Shown here piece by piece: positions 1 to 8,357 of a stretch of DNA of 64,000 nt (its first letter is position 1; each line of letters begins with the position of its first letter). The notes beneath the pieces were generated by a model. The model did not search any database and was not told where the DNA came from. It saw only the letters and a list, made by a program, of their open reading frames with translations. The position numbers and the translations under genes were made by a program. Source of the DNA: Paenibacillus sp. J2TS4 (GTDB lineage Bacteria; Bacillota; Bacilli; Paenibacillales; NBRC-103111); the NCBI RefSeq assembly GCF_018403245.1, contig NZ_BOSH01000003.1, positions 124,001-188,000 of the forward strand, given 5' to 3'.

Positions 1-186
1 TTCGAGGAGAATCCGCTCAAAATATGGGATTCCGATATTTTTGGACGCTCGTTGCACTCCATTGTGCGCGAAGGAATTCAAGGAAAATTGGCGATGATGC
101 CGGACAATGCGCGCTATAAACTGCAGGAAACGCTGGGGCGGATCATCAATGAAGGCTCCGGCGGATTAATTGCGATAATCCTGTAA
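1..186 (+). CDS. spoIVA: SpoIVA, stage IV sporulation protein A (C-terminal end)
   Basis: This is the last 61 codons of a gene that begins before the window. The frame reads FEENPLKIWDSDIFGR and ends in GSGGLIAIIL, which I recognise as the C-terminus of SpoIVA, the ATPase that polymerises on the forespore surface as the base of the spore coat. The extreme C-terminus is the part that contacts SpoVM and the forespore membrane in Bacillus. It is followed by a terminator and by the HU gene, the usual Bacillales order. It marks the organism as an endospore former. Confidence 0.93.
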   Translation, partial: FEENPLKIWDSDIFGRSLHSIVREGIQGKLAMMPDNARYKLQETLGRIINEGSGGLIAIIL

Positions 187-208
187 AATAACATAAAATC
201 CGATTAAC

Positions 209-233
209 GAACACTCTTCGGGGTGTTCTTTTT
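209..233 (+). terminator. Terminator after spoIVA
   Basis: A GAACAC/GTGTTC stem with a TCTTCGGG loop is followed by five T. It lies 22 bases after the spoIVA stop codon and before the HU promoter. Confidence 0.85.
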
Positions 234-263
234 GTATAATTTTAAAAAAAAATGGTTGAATAC

Positions 264-292
264 TTGAAAATGCGACTGAGGTGTATTACTAT
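264..292 (+). promoter_or_regulatory. Candidate sigma-A promoter of HU gene
   Basis: TTGAAA (264-269) and TACTAT (287-292) are separated by 17 bases, about 100 bases before the HU start codon. A second TATAAT at 322-327 could serve a further start, but I see no good -35 for it. Confidence 0.45.
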
Positions 293-391
293 AAATTTGT
301 TCGTTTTTCCTTGTAAATACGTATAATTTGTGAGTAATCCGTTAACACATGGAGTAAGGACGTTATTTATTTGTAGAGGAGGTGAAAGATT

Positions 392-664
392 ATGAATAAA
401 TCCGAATTGATTGCCAAAGTGGCTGAAACTTCCGAATTGTCCAAAAAAGATGCAACCAAAGCGGTTGAAGCAGTTTTTGATGCGATTGCCGATGCATTAA
501 AAAGCGGAGATAAAGTTCAACTGGTAGGCTTTGGAAACTTTGAAGTTCGCGAGCGCTCCGCCCGTAAAGGCCGGAATCCGCAAACGGGTGAAGAAATCGA
601 TATCGCAGCTAGCAAAGTACCTGCATTCAAACCAGGGAAAGCACTGAGAGATGGAATCCAATAA
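392..664 (+). CDS. hup: DNA-binding protein HU
   Basis: This is a 90-residue histone-like protein that binds and bends DNA as a homodimer in the nucleoid. The length is exactly that of the family. The GFGNFEV core (46-52) and the RNPQTG tip of the DNA-intercalating beta-arm (61-66) are both present. A strong GAGGAGGTGA ribosome site precedes the ATG. The gene is monocistronic, between a terminator on each side. The position after spoIVA matches hbs (hupA) of Bacillus. Confidence 0.97.
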   Translation: MNKSELIAKVAETSELSKKDATKAVEAVFDAIADALKSGDKVQLVGFGNFEVRERSARKGRNPQTGEEIDIAASKVPAFKPGKALRDGIQ

Positions 665-696
665 GGAATCTCCTTTTTACATATTGGATATCGAGA

Positions 697-727
697 ACCG
701 TGCCGCTTTATCGCGCACGGTTTTTTC
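697..727 (+). terminator. Terminator after HU gene
   Basis: ACCGTGC/GCACGGT stem followed by a run of T, 33 bases after the HU stop codon. Confidence 0.9.
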
Positions 728-843
728 TATGCTCTGGATAGCGTCTCGTAAGCATGCTGTTAACCATCATGCGTTTTTTCTTGTGCGGAAAATAAGAAAG
801 CAGGAGGAACCGCGACAAGAAGTAAAGAAGCGGGAATAAGGTC

Positions 844-872
844 TTGACTTACTGGGCAGGAGCAGATATACT
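844..872 (+). promoter_or_regulatory. tRNA-Pro promoter
   Basis: TTGACT (844-849) and TATACT (867-872) have a 17-base spacer, ending 20 bases before the first base of the tRNA. This is a near-consensus sigma-A promoter. Confidence 0.8.
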
Positions 873-892
873 AATTTTTGCAGCTTCCATAT

Positions 893-966
893 CGGGGTAT
901 GGCGCAGCCTGGTAGCGCGCACCCTTGGGGTGGGTGAGGTCGCAGGTTCAAATCCTGTTACTCCGA
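893..966 (+). tRNA. tRNA-Pro (anticodon GGG)
   Basis: A complete 74-base cloverleaf can be drawn. The acceptor stem is CGGGGTA/TACTCCG with one G-U pair. The D arm contains AGCCTGGTA. The anticodon stem CACCC/GGGTG encloses the loop TTGGGGT, giving anticodon GGG. The T arm has the TTCAAAT loop. The discriminator is A and the CCA end is not encoded. It has its own promoter and terminator. A minus-strand reading frame across it is an artefact. Confidence 0.95.
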
Positions 967-978
967 TCTTACTGCAAG

Positions 979-1025
979 ACGCTTCTTTGACTGGATTAGT
1001 CCGGTTGAAGAAGCGTTTGTTTTTT
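979..1025 (+). terminator. Terminator after tRNA-Pro
   Basis: ACGCTTCTT/AAGAAGCGT stem followed by TTTGTTTTTT. Confidence 0.9.
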
Positions 1026-1585
1026 ACTAAGTGAAAAACCAGCCCAGGGTAGTTATCTCTTGCAAATCTAATGCCACTAATTATATTGAATGTATTAAGG
1101 CACAACCTTGATATCAGCGCGTGGCATACCGCCAAACTAACTGGATTCTATACAGGTAAATAAGCCGAATCAGACGGTTTTTGTTAATTCAACTGGAAAT
1201 CATACAGCTAGTTTGGACTCCATCTAACCAATTCATCTCTATCCCCATTTCTAACGGCAATTTTTCCATTTAGTTTGGCTATCTAGCGAACAAAGCAAGA
1301 ACTAACTGTAGAATTTACATCTAGACAGCCAAGGAATATGTGTCAAGGAAAGACTAGTCAAAATCAAGGAGCGAATATCGTTCTGAACCTTTATTTATTT
1401 CATTTTATCCCGCTTTGACTTGCACTTGGATTGACATAACCCTGTTTTTCTAGCATCATTAGATGAGTGGTGAAAAGGGGCAATGCACGTCCCCCTTCAA
1501 AATAAGGGCAAAGGTGCAACTTTAATTCACCAGACTATTGGAAGGTTAGAAGTGATTCTTTCATTGTGGGAGGCTGCCGATCTTA
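1026..1585. other. 560-bp gene-free stretch upstream of mtrB
   Basis: I see no credible reading frame, RNA gene or repeat copy here. The stretch is AT-rich and looks degenerate. In Bacillus the slot just before mtrB holds folE (mtrA), and that gene is not recognisable here. A possible weak promoter has TTGACA near 1434 but no good -10. A small GGGG/CCCC hairpin lies near 1478-1494. Confidence 0.5.
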
Positions 1586-1804
1586 ATGAATAGCCAGGGA
1601 GATTATTTCATTGTTAAAGCGAAAGCTAACGGTGTGAATGTGATCGGATTGACTAGAGGCAACGATACTCGGTTTCATCATACGGAGAAGCTGGATAAAG
1701 GAGAGGTTTTGATCGCGCAATTTACCGAGCATACTTCTGCGGTCAAAGTAAGAGGCAAAGCGACAATTATGACAAGGTACGGAGTTATGGATACAGAAGA
1801 ATAA
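1586..1804 (+). CDS. mtrB: TRAP, tryptophan RNA-binding attenuation protein
   Basis: This 72-residue protein forms an 11-subunit ring. Loaded with tryptophan, the ring binds 11 GAG/UAG triplets in the trp leader and causes termination. The core VNVIGLTRG (17-25), FHH (30-32), LDKGE (36-40) and TEHTSA (47-52) is present. By alignment with Bacillus TRAP, the RNA-binding residues are K35, K54 and R56. The target lies in the same window at 11317-11370. A GGGAGG site precedes the ATG at a rather long spacing. Confidence 0.96.
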   Translation: MNSQGDYFIVKAKANGVNVIGLTRGNDTRFHHTEKLDKGEVLIAQFTEHTSAVKVRGKATIMTRYGVMDTEE

Positions 1805-1812
1805 TTGCAGTT

Positions 1813-1834
1813 GCAGGCATAGCCTGCTTTTTTT
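1813..1834 (+). terminator. Terminator after mtrB
   Basis: GCAGGC/GCCTGC stem with a 3-base loop, followed by seven T. It separates mtrB from the next gene. Confidence 0.85.
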
Positions 1835-1923
1835 CGTTGTACAATGGTGGTAGGAATCAATTTCTGAAGCTGGGCTTAGCCTCTTCTAATCCTTATCCTG
1901 GAACCCAATAAGGAGGTCCCTTT

Positions 1924-2460
1924 ATGAAATGGCCAGCCACCATTCTGACGGCCTGTCTTGTTACGGCCGCATTCGCGCTGATTTTCAGCATATTGCCTCA
2001 ATGGGATAAATTTAATTCCATGAATGAGGACGAACTCTCTGTCTTCAAGGAAGCTCATTCAAACCGTTTAACGGATATAAACCTGGTTGACAAAATGACT
2101 CAGCTGCCTCTCCAGCTAACGATTCGCAGAGTGGACTGGAACAATGCCATTCTCTCAGTCGACTTGGGGGCGCCCACTGGATCAACAGCCAGCCGCGTCT
2201 ATCATGATCTGTACGAGCTGACTAAATTTGGTTTGCAGAATCATACGAATGTCAGTCAGGTGCTGATTAGGGTGATGGAGACCTCGAGCGTTAGCCGCGA
2301 GCGCAACGGCTCACTGCTGGTTGCGATGGATGCCCGCAAGGACAACGCGAAGGGGCAAGCCTCGACGGGGGGGATGAGCGGTCAGGATATCCGGCAATAT
2401 TTGCAATCGAACTTTCGTCTTACTTACACCCAGAAGTGGAAGGACGTGTACGCTTACTAG
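1924..2460 (+). CDS. Unknown membrane-anchored protein between mtrB and hepS
   Basis: I do not recognise a family for this 178-residue protein. It has one N-terminal hydrophobic segment at about residues 6-24 (signal anchor or signal peptide). A mixed, soluble domain follows that should lie outside the cytoplasm, with a low-complexity GQASTGGMSG stretch near 140. There is no Cys lipobox. The ribosome site AAGGAGG is strong, so it is probably a real gene. Its position before hepS gives no clear functional hint. Confidence 0.8.
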   Translation: MKWPATILTACLVTAAFALIFSILPQWDKFNSMNEDELSVFKEAHSNRLTDINLVDKMTQLPLQLTIRRVDWNNAILSVDLGAPTGSTASRVYHDLYELTKFGLQNHTNVSQVLIRVMETSSVSRERNGSLLVAMDARKDNAKGQASTGGMSGQDIRQYLQSNFRLTYTQKWKDVYAY

Positions 2461-2587
2461 GTGAGCATTTTGGTTTCGTTCACTTTTTCGTAATAATTGC
2501 CGAAACGTTGATTGTACGGTGCCTGTCAGGTTATGCTATAATTATATGTTGTATTTAACAAGCAATTGGTATGTTCGGAGGCGGCAT

Positions 2588-3451
2588 ATGACAAAATCTC
2601 GAATTCAAGAAATGGCAAAGCCGTACATGGAGTATGATATGATCCAGAGTCATACTTCCCTGCCTGACTTTCCGGAATCCCGGGCAAGACTGCTGCTTGC
2701 TTTTTTGAATGCCAAAGGAATTCAAGAGGATAATCGCAATTTATTTGCTTTAGTGACTTCGCTCGTTCAGATCGCGCTGGATACGCATGATCAGGTCCCC
2801 GAATCGAACGAGCTTAAAGAACAGAACGAAGCCCGTTCACGCCAATTAAAGGTGCTGGCAGGCGCTTATTTCAGTTCGAGATTTTACAATCTTCTGTCGC
2901 AGGCGGGGCAGATTGATATGATCCGACAGCTGTCTCTTTCGATCTGTGAGGTCAACCGGATGAAGATGAATCTCTATTTGCAAATGAAGCATTTAAAGCT
3001 GACGGCGGAAGAATATTTGCGGCAATCCGTCAATATTAAAACTCAGCTATTCCTGTCCTTCAGCAAGATGATCTCGGAAGGGCATCGGAAGCTCTGGCCG
3101 GAAATATTGACCGGATTTACCAAATGCGAAGTGCTCGTGAAGGAAATATTGCGTGCAGAGACGCCGAACCATTTTCGCAACAGCTGGGGGTTCTGGCATA
3201 TGCTGCAGTTTGGAACCAAGGAAGAGCGCTCTTATTTATTGTCCGAGCAGGCGGAAGCGGGTCCGATCCGCTCTATGCTGGATCGTAATCATATTATTGA
3301 TAAGCTGTCCATCATGCTTAATGAACAGTTGGACTACTTGAAGGAATGCATCCGCAGGCTGGAGCCGTCGAATTTGTCGGAGGAACTGACTCGGCTGCGA
3401 GAAACCTATTACCGTTATGCCGGCAGGCCTCAACTGCTGGAAGAAATATGA
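2588..3451 (+). CDS. hepS: Heptaprenyl diphosphate synthase component 1
   Basis: This is the small regulatory subunit of the two-part polyprenyl diphosphate synthase that makes the C35 side chain of menaquinone. It has no DDxxD motifs, as expected. The catalytic partner HepT is encoded at 6512-7486 in the same cluster. I chose the ATG at 2588 (MTKSRIQE), which sits behind GGAGG, instead of the in-frame start at 2519. The 287-residue length is slightly longer than the Bacillus protein. The menG, mqnA and hepT neighbours support the assignment. Confidence 0.88.
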   Translation: MTKSRIQEMAKPYMEYDMIQSHTSLPDFPESRARLLLAFLNAKGIQEDNRNLFALVTSLVQIALDTHDQVPESNELKEQNEARSRQLKVLAGAYFSSRFYNLLSQAGQIDMIRQLSLSICEVNRMKMNLYLQMKHLKLTAEEYLRQSVNIKTQLFLSFSKMISEGHRKLWPEILTGFTKCEVLVKEILRAETPNHFRNSWGFWHMLQFGTKEERSYLLSEQAEAGPIRSMLDRNHIIDKLSIMLNEQLDYLKECIRRLEPSNLSEELTRLRETYYRYAGRPQLLEEI

Positions 3452-3462
3452 GGTGAAACAGG

Positions 3463-4185
3463 ATGAAGCCGAATGAACAGTTTGTTCACTCCGTTTTTGA
3501 AAGCATCGCTCCTAAATACGATCTCATGAATAGCATTCTTAGTTTTAATCGCCATAAATACTGGCGCAAGTTTACGATGCAGAAGATGAATGTGCAGACC
3601 GGGAATAGTGCGATTGATATTTGCTGCGGGACTTGCGACTGGACGATCAGCTTGGCAGAGGCCAGCGGGACAGGAGACATCGTGGGGCTGGACTTTAGCC
3701 AGAACATGCTTGATTACGGAGCGTACAAAATAGACAAGCTGGGAATGGACAAGCAAATTTCGCTTGTTCATGGCAACGCCATGAAGCTTCCGTATGACGA
3801 TAATACGTTCGATTATGCGACGATTGGTTTCGCCTTGCGCAATGTTCCCGATTTCAGGCAGGTCCTGAAGGAAATGCAGCGAGTCGTCAAGCCCGGCGGT
3901 CAGGTTGTTTCGCTGGAGCTGTCCAAGCCAACCTGGCAGCCCTTTAAAGCTATCTATTTTTTTTACTTTCAGTATATTTTGCCCCTGCTCGGTAAATTGA
4001 TCGTTAAGAAATACGAGCAGTATAAATGGCTTCCCGAATCGCTGGCTCATTTTCCGGATCATAAGCAGCTGGCTGCTATTTTTGAGGAGATCGGATTGGT
4101 GAACGTTCAAGCATACCCATTAACCGGGGGCATCGCAGCCTTACATATAGGGACTAAACCCGGTATATCGCAGGTGAAACCGTAA
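3463..4185 (+). CDS. menG: Demethylmenaquinone methyltransferase
   Basis: This 240-residue class I SAM-dependent methyltransferase of the UbiE/MenG family carries out the last step of menaquinone synthesis. YDLMNSILS (19-27) and the SAM-binding motif DICCGTCDW (52-60) are visible, followed by IGFALRNV, a family signature. A GAGGTGA ribosome site precedes the ATG. It starts 12 bases after hepS and its stop codon abuts the start of the prenyltransferase, so the genes are co-transcribed. Confidence 0.95.
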   Translation: MKPNEQFVHSVFESIAPKYDLMNSILSFNRHKYWRKFTMQKMNVQTGNSAIDICCGTCDWTISLAEASGTGDIVGLDFSQNMLDYGAYKIDKLGMDKQISLVHGNAMKLPYDDNTFDYATIGFALRNVPDFRQVLKEMQRVVKPGGQVVSLELSKPTWQPFKAIYFFYFQYILPLLGKLIVKKYEQYKWLPESLAHFPDHKQLAAIFEEIGLVNVQAYPLTGGIAALHIGTKPGISQVKP

Positions 4186-5052
4186 ATGCTTAACAAAGTG
4201 AAGATTTTTCTAGATATGATTAAGTTTGAACATACCTTGTTCGCCCTGCCCTTTGCATACATGGGAGCATTGCTCGGGGCGTTCGTTATGTTCGGAGCCT
4301 TCCCCAGTTGGGGACAGATCGGCTGGGTAACCGCAGCGATGGTCGGAGCGAGAAGCGCGGCGATGGGGCTGAACCGTCTTATCGACAGAACGATTGATAA
4401 GAAAAACCCGAGAACGGCAGGAAGAGCTATTCCCGCGGGATTGCTTTCGTCCAAAGAAGTTTATGTGTTCATCCTAATTTCTTTTGTCGTTCTATTCATC
4501 GCTGCTTCCCAATTAAATCCGCTTGCTATGAAGCTGATGCCGATAGCGGTCTTTTTTCTTGTATTTTATTCCTACACCAAACGCTTTACCTGGAGCTGCC
4601 ACATTATTCTGGGGCTGACCATTGCCCTCGCGCCTTTAGGAGGATGGGTTGCAGTCACCGGAGAAATTACTTGGACCGCTCTCATTTTTTATGTAGCCAT
4701 CGCATTCTGGACAGCCGGCTTCGATGTGATCTACGCCTGTCAGGATATGGAGTTTGATCGGGACGAGGGGCTTCATTCGATTCCCAGCCGCTTTGGGGTG
4801 GCTAAAGCATTATGGATCGCCAGATCATTTCATCTGATCACGGCTATCGGCTTGGGTGCCTTGTTTTTCATCACAGATTTAAGCTGGATTTATTTTATCG
4901 GCCTCCTGATTTCTTATCTGATTCTATTTTATGAACATTGGATCGTTTCACCCAAGGACCTGTCCCGATTAAATACGGCTTTCTTCACGATGAACGGCGT
5001 CCTAAGCGTCGTTGTATTCATTTTTACGTTAATCGACTTGGTGGTGTTATAA
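4186..5052 (+). CDS. UbiA-family prenyltransferase (futalosine-pathway MqnP type)
   Basis: This 288-residue polytopic membrane enzyme attaches the polyprenyl chain to an aromatic acid. Both Asp-rich motifs of UbiA enzymes are present: N63xxxD67xxxD71 (NRLIDRTID) and D187xxxD191 (DMEFD). About eight hydrophobic segments surround them. Because it lies between menG and ubiX-mqnA, the substrate is more likely the futalosine-derived dihydroxynaphthoate precursor (MqnP role) than 4-hydroxybenzoate. The start codon directly follows the menG stop codon. Confidence 0.9.
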   Translation: MLNKVKIFLDMIKFEHTLFALPFAYMGALLGAFVMFGAFPSWGQIGWVTAAMVGARSAAMGLNRLIDRTIDKKNPRTAGRAIPAGLLSSKEVYVFILISFVVLFIAASQLNPLAMKLMPIAVFFLVFYSYTKRFTWSCHIILGLTIALAPLGGWVAVTGEITWTALIFYVAIAFWTAGFDVIYACQDMEFDRDEGLHSIPSRFGVAKALWIARSFHLITAIGLGALFFITDLSWIYFIGLLISYLILFYEHWIVSPKDLSRLNTAFFTMNGVLSVVVFIFTLIDLVVL

Positions 5053-5053
5053 A

Positions 5054-5692
5054 GTGAGAAAAGAAAAGTGGGTCATCGGGATAACCGGGGCGAGCGGTGT
5101 GCTTTATGGCGTCCGCCTTTGCGAGGAACTGCTGGCCAGGGGCGAGACCGTGCATCTGATTGTATCGGATGCCGGCTGGCGGGTGCTGCATGATGAGCTG
5201 GATTGGAGCGCCTCTCCCCGCCGGCGGGATACGCTGCAGCAGGTTTTTGCCGATTATCCGGGTGAACTGATCTACCATCCGATTCAGGATATTGGAGCCA
5301 GCGTGGCCAGCGGAACCTTTCTGAACAAAGGAATGGTCGTCATTCCTTGCTCGATGGGTACCTTGTCGGGCATTGCGAGAGGGTCCTCGGACAATTTGCT
5401 GGAGCGTGCAGCCGATGTCATGATGAAGGAAGGCAGAAAGCTGATTCTCGTGCCGAGAGAGACCCCTCTTCACGCCATTCATCTAGAGAATATGCTGACG
5501 CTGGCGAAGATGGGGGTACGGATCATTCCGGCAATGCCAGGGTTTTACCAGAAGCCGTCCTCGCTCGAGGAAGTGGTAGATTTTATGGTTGGCAAAGTAT
5601 TGGATTCTATGGAGATAGAACACGACTTGTATATAAGATGGGGAGAAGGGAATGGACAACAATCGAGAAAAAGTTCGGATAGGGAGAATTAA
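5054..5692 (+). CDS. ubiX: UbiX-family flavin prenyltransferase
   Basis: This 212-residue enzyme makes prenylated FMN, the cofactor of UbiD-type decarboxylases. The N-terminal Rossmann motif TGASGVLYG (11-19) and the central PCSMGTLSGIA stretch are typical. It starts with GTG one base after the prenyltransferase gene and overlaps mqnA by 41 bases. In the futalosine pathway a UbiX/UbiD pair decarboxylates the prenylated intermediate. No ubiD is visible in this window. Confidence 0.93.
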   Translation: MRKEKWVIGITGASGVLYGVRLCEELLARGETVHLIVSDAGWRVLHDELDWSASPRRRDTLQQVFADYPGELIYHPIQDIGASVASGTFLNKGMVVIPCSMGTLSGIARGSSDNLLERAADVMMKEGRKLILVPRETPLHAIHLENMLTLAKMGVRIIPAMPGFYQKPSSLEEVVDFMVGKVLDSMEIEHDLYIRWGEGNGQQSRKSSDREN

Positions 5693-6515
5693 CTACACGA
5701 ACGTTTGGCCGATTTTTTATTACTTTCCGATGGATCGTTTTCAGGAAGAGGTCGAGCTGCTCCTGCAGGTGCCTACCAGCTTGAATAAAGCACTGGCAGA
5801 GGGTAAGATCGATATGGGACCGATTTCTTCCTTTGCTTACGGGCAATACTATAAGGATTGCGTATTGTTTCCGGATTTATCCGTGAGCGCTTTCGGCAAA
5901 GTCCGTTCGATTCTGCTTTTTCACCGTAAGCCGTTGGAACAAATTGTGAACGGAACAATTGCTCTGCCTACAACTTCAGCCAGCTCCGTCAATCTCCTAA
6001 AAATCATCATTGCGAAATTTTACGGCGGACAGCCGACGTATTCCTATGCTTCGCCATCCTTAAATGATATGATGAAAGAGACTGATGCCGCCCTGTTGAT
6101 CGGGGATGATGCCATTCGTGCCGACTGGAACAATCCGGGCTACCATGTTACCGATCTGGGGCAGCTGTGGAAGCATTGGACAGGACGCTCTATGACATTC
6201 GCCGTCTGGGCGGTACGGGAACAGGCGATGCGCAATAAACCTGACGTCGTCCGACGGATCTATGAGGCTTTTTGCTGGAGCAAGGAACAAGGACTGGCAA
6301 ATTCCGCAGATATGGTTCGCGACGCCCAATCGGCCATCGGTGGAACCGAGCAATATTGGCAGCAATATTTTGAGCGCCTCACCTACGATTTTGGGCCGGC
6401 TCAATGGGACGGACTCCGTTTGTACTATCAATACGGATGGGAGCTCGGCTTGCTGGAGGAACCGGTATCGCTCAAGATCTGGCACGATAATTCCGTCATA
6501 CAGGTGAACGAATGA
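5652..6515 (+). CDS. mqnA: Chorismate dehydratase, futalosine pathway
   Basis: MqnA removes water from chorismate to form 3-enolpyruvylbenzoate, the first committed step of the futalosine menaquinone pathway. The 287-residue protein has the family fold of a periplasmic-binding-like lyase. It opens with GRINYTNVWPIFYYF and has the PTSLNKALAEGKIDMGPISS region. It overlaps ubiX by 41 bases and hepT by 4 bases. Its presence beside menG indicates that this organism does not rely on the classical MenF-D route. Confidence 0.93.
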   Translation: MDNNREKVRIGRINYTNVWPIFYYFPMDRFQEEVELLLQVPTSLNKALAEGKIDMGPISSFAYGQYYKDCVLFPDLSVSAFGKVRSILLFHRKPLEQIVNGTIALPTTSASSVNLLKIIIAKFYGGQPTYSYASPSLNDMMKETDAALLIGDDAIRADWNNPGYHVTDLGQLWKHWTGRSMTFAVWAVREQAMRNKPDVVRRIYEAFCWSKEQGLANSADMVRDAQSAIGGTEQYWQQYFERLTYDFGPAQWDGLRLYYQYGWELGLLEEPVSLKIWHDNSVIQVNE

Positions 6516-7486
6516 AAATAATAGATATTTACGCCAGAATCAAAAAAGATTTAAATTATCTTGAAAAAGAATTGCTCAAAAGCGTTTATTCCGAGCATCC
6601 CCAGCTGCGGGAAACCTCCAGCCATTTATTGAAGGCCGGGGGGAAAAGGCTGCGGCCGGTATTTGTGCTGCTTGCCGGTCAATTTGGGAATTACGATCTC
6701 GATAAACTGAAGTACATAGCTATTCCAATGGAACTTATTCATATGGCCAGTCTTGTTCACGATGATGTGATTGACGATGCCGACACCCGCCGCGGACAAT
6801 TAACCGTCAAGTCCAAGTGGGATAACCGGATTGCGATGTATACGGGGGATTATATTTTTGCCAAAGCTTTGGGGGTAGCGACCCAGCTTTCAAATCCTGT
6901 CATTCATCAAATCATGTCCAAGGCGATTGTTGAATTGTGCATTGGAGAGATGGAGCAAATCCGGTATTTCTTCCATACCGGACAGACGCTTCGTAATTAT
7001 TTGTTAAGAATCAAGCGAAAGACGGCTTTGCTTATAGCGATCAGCTGCCAATTAGGGGCCATTGCCGCCGGAGCGCCGGAGCGAGTGTCCGACAAGCTCT
7101 ACCGGTACGGATATAACGTAGGAATGGCGTTTCAGGTTCGCGACGATTTGCTGGATATTACCGGAACCGAGAAAGAGCTCGGCAAGCCGCCAGGCAGCGA
7201 TGTCAAGCAAGGGAACATTACCTTGCCGATTCTATACGCGCTGCAGGAGGATAAGCTTCGGGAGCCGCTGCTGCAGGAGCTGGAGCGAATCCGCGCAGCG
7301 GAAGGTCAGACGGACGTCAGCCGGTTTCTCGATATCGTACGAGGCAGCGAAGGGATTCGCAAGGCGGATCAATTGGCCTCCCGCTATATCGGCAGGGCGA
7401 TAGAGGCTCTCGCCTCCCTGCCAGACATTCAGGCCAAGAATGATCTAATTCGGGTAGCCCGTTTTGTCGGGGACCGCTCTTATTGA
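6512..7486 (+). CDS. hepT: Heptaprenyl diphosphate synthase component 2
   Basis: This catalytic subunit of the long-chain polyprenyl diphosphate synthase has 324 residues. Both Asp-rich motifs are present: D84 D85 xx D88 in HDDVIDDADTRRG and D211 D212 xx D215 in FQVRDDLLDITG. GGKRLRP (43-49) binds isopentenyl diphosphate. It pairs with HepS at 2588-3451. The start overlaps the mqnA stop codon (ATGA), so translation is probably coupled. It is the last gene of the menaquinone cluster, and a copy of the 260-bp repeat follows. Confidence 0.95.
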   Translation: MKIIDIYARIKKDLNYLEKELLKSVYSEHPQLRETSSHLLKAGGKRLRPVFVLLAGQFGNYDLDKLKYIAIPMELIHMASLVHDDVIDDADTRRGQLTVKSKWDNRIAMYTGDYIFAKALGVATQLSNPVIHQIMSKAIVELCIGEMEQIRYFFHTGQTLRNYLLRIKRKTALLIAISCQLGAIAAGAPERVSDKLYRYGYNVGMAFQVRDDLLDITGTEKELGKPPGSDVKQGNITLPILYALQEDKLREPLLQELERIRAAEGQTDVSRFLDIVRGSEGIRKADQLASRYIGRAIEALASLPDIQAKNDLIRVARFVGDRSY

Positions 7487-7545
7487 ATAAACGATTTTGA
7501 TAATGGACAGGTTGGAATTAAAGATTAAGGAGACTCGTCTTATAC

Positions 7546-7806
7546 TATATGCTCGGCGCTAAAGATTTCAAAGCTCATGAAGTGGAGAAAGAAAGATGCT
7601 TCCAGGGCGAGTTTTGGCTTTGTATTCCTACTATCCGAAGGCCCATCCAATGAGTAAGGAATGATGGGTTGAATCGGGGTCCCCGAAAAGTACCTGGAAT
7701 CGCTTCGAAGCTTACTTCACTTTTTGGGGAAGGAGTATGATGTTTGAAGCTTCGGTGGCACTTTCCTTCGGAACGGAATGATAGCTTTCTTTAGTGCCAC
7801 ATATAT
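7546..7806 (+). repeat. 260-bp interspersed element, copy 1
   Basis: First of four near-full copies. The ends form an inverted repeat (TATATGCTCGGCGCTAAAG at the left, CTTTAGTGCCACATATA at the right). Inside are the shared blocks GCTTCCAGGGCGAGTTTTGG, TCCGAAGGCCCATCC and TCCCCGAAAAGTACCTGGAA. A GCTTCGAAGC palindrome, ACTTTTTGGGGA and TTCCTTCGGAACGGAATG follow. It fills the gap between hepT and ndk. No reading frame is conserved among copies. Confidence 0.9.
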
Positions 7807-7867
7807 ATTTGTGACGACGCAAATCAATCTTTATTACCGAATAAATAATGCACAGGAGTGATTCTAA

Positions 7868-8311
7868 ATGGAAAAAACATTTTTAATGGTCAAGCCCGAT
7901 GGAGTTCAGCGCGGGTTGATTGGAGAAATAGTCAAACGCTTCGAGCAAAAAGGATTTCAAATGGCAGCCGGCAAGCTGATGGTTATTTCTCGTGAGCAGG
8001 CGGAGTTTCATTATGCAGAGCATAAGGGCAAGCCATTCTATGATGAACTGGTCAGCTTCATCACTTCGGGTCCTGTATTTGCCATGGTATGGCAAGGGGA
8101 TCAGGTCATCGCTCTGTCTCGTCTTCTGGTAGGCAAAACGAATACGATGGATGCCCAGCCGGGAACGATTCGCGGCGACTTTGCTCTGCATACAGGAATG
8201 AATCTTATTCACGGTTCCGATTCTCCGGAAAGCGCCGAGCGCGAAATCAACAATTTCTTTACTGCTGAAGAAATAACTAATTACGACAAAGCGATCAATC
8301 AGTGGATTTAG
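7868..8311 (+). CDS. ndk: Nucleoside diphosphate kinase
   Basis: Transfers the gamma phosphate from ATP to nucleoside diphosphates through a phospho-histidine. The 147-residue length is normal. [12 protein letters not shown] (5-16) and NLIHGSDS with the active-site H115 are present. An AGGAG site lies before the ATG. It stands after repeat copy 1 and before cheR, the Bacillus order. Confidence 0.95.
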   Translation: MEKTFLMVKPDGVQRGLIGEIVKRFEQKGFQMAAGKLMVISREQAEFHYAEHKGKPFYDELVSFITSGPVFAMVWQGDQVIALSRLLVGKTNTMDAQPGTIRGDFALHTGMNLIHGSDSPESAEREINNFFTAEEITNYDKAINQWI

Positions 8312-8357
8312 CCGTCAAACCTGATAGCAATCAAGCGATGGGGAGAGGAGCCCGGAC

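Noticed and set aside
651..839. 62-residue frame after HU
   Set aside because: It overlaps the HU stop codon and the terminator and has no ribosome site.
767..1135. Minus-strand reading frame of 122 residues
   Set aside because: It lies across the tRNA-Pro gene on the opposite strand. The piece GVTGFEPATSPTPRVR is the well-known false translation of tRNA antisense.
1026..1585. Possible decayed folE upstream of mtrB
   Set aside because: The length fits, but I could not find any GTP cyclohydrolase motif on either strand.
3430..4110. 226-residue minus-strand frame opposite menG
   Set aside because: The plus-strand gene is a clear methyltransferase. The opposite frame has no family features.
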